Source: Nostocales cyanobacterium LEGE 11386
GTDB lineage: Bacteria; Cyanobacteriota; Cyanobacteriia; Cyanobacteriales; Nostocaceae
NCBI GenBank assembly: GCA_015207155.1
Contig: JADEXK010000003.1
Coordinates: 82,501 to 146,500 of the forward strand
Reading direction: 5' to 3'
DNA: 64,000 nucleotides
The position numbers and the translations under genes were made by a program. Below are positions 63,969-64,000 of this stretch, piece by piece; position 1 is the stretch's first letter; each line of letters opens with the position of its first letter. Under the pieces are notes generated by a model. The model saw nothing but the letters and a program-made list of their open reading frames with translations. It made no database searches and was not told the DNA's origin.

Positions 63969-64000
63969 ATTATTGGGGGAATGGGGAGTGGGGAATCGGG

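Overview
The window is chromosomal DNA from a filamentous cyanobacterium of the Nostocales type (Nostoc/Anabaena/Calothrix-like); I cannot name the species. The signs are very frequent GCGATCGC (HIP1) octamers, heptameric short tandem repeats, several dispersed palindromic repeat families, a CcbP-type calcium-binding protein known from heterocyst formers, a cyanobacteriochrome-like GAF domain, and cyanobacterial forms of MinCDE, BT1 transporter, carotenoid oxygenase and SNF2/SWIM genes. I found no rRNA, tRNA, CRISPR array, phage or transposase gene. The only mobile-looking DNA is small non-autonomous repeats.

Layout. 0-11 kb: end of a peptidoglycan-binding protein, a broken LURP-one-like gene, gdhA with an NtcA-type site, a carotenoid oxygenase, a BT1 folate/biopterin transporter, and a 1715-residue hybrid kinase. 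11-15 kb: an operon of NDH-2-like dehydrogenase, DoxX-like membrane protein and GMC oxidoreductase. 15-21 kb: two glycoside hydrolases (GH63-like and GH133-like) flanking an orphan Mrr-like nuclease. 21-27 kb: a DM13 lipoprotein, an SDR-aquaporin-VOC operon, a repeat-filled gap and a Rieske oxygenase. 28-31 kb: a MerR regulator converging on a small membrane protein, a CopA-type ATPase and a CopZ-type chaperone. 32-38 kb: a second hybrid kinase preceded by a receiver-domain remnant, and a CPA1 antiporter. 38-45 kb: minCDE, a four-carbon acid sugar kinase-like gene, a membrane protein, a Uma2 protein and a Nudix hydrolase. 44.6-46.7 kb: an epimerase/DUF1611 pair that may recycle D-glutamate. 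46.8-52 kb: manA, pyrB, pnp and a GNAT. 52-57 kb: SNF2 helicase, SWIM protein and a Trypco1 protein. 57-64 kb: two more Uma2 proteins, a patatin with a foreign-looking insert, a maltose-type O-acetyltransferase, ccbP, hisD, a membrane protein and a half-size TMEM165/GDT1 protein.

Three observations seem most worth following. (1) A 9-bp inverted repeat, GCTGAGAAA...TTTCTCAGC, lies upstream of three separate transcription units (NDH-2/DoxX/GMC, DM13, SDR/aquaporin/VOC). Two copies have an identical 11-bp spacer and the third a spacer longer by 21 bp. This looks like the operator of an unrecognised redox or membrane-stress regulon. (2) A 155-202 bp MITE-like family has TIRs AACGTGA(A/G)TTCGA, and three of its five copies are flanked by 5-bp target duplications. 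It occurs in two subfamilies, with and without a nested 41-bp hairpin. (3) A GTGCTGA heptamer repeat supplies the TGC-TGA end of three unrelated genes and is inserted in frame inside copA next to an invariant motif.
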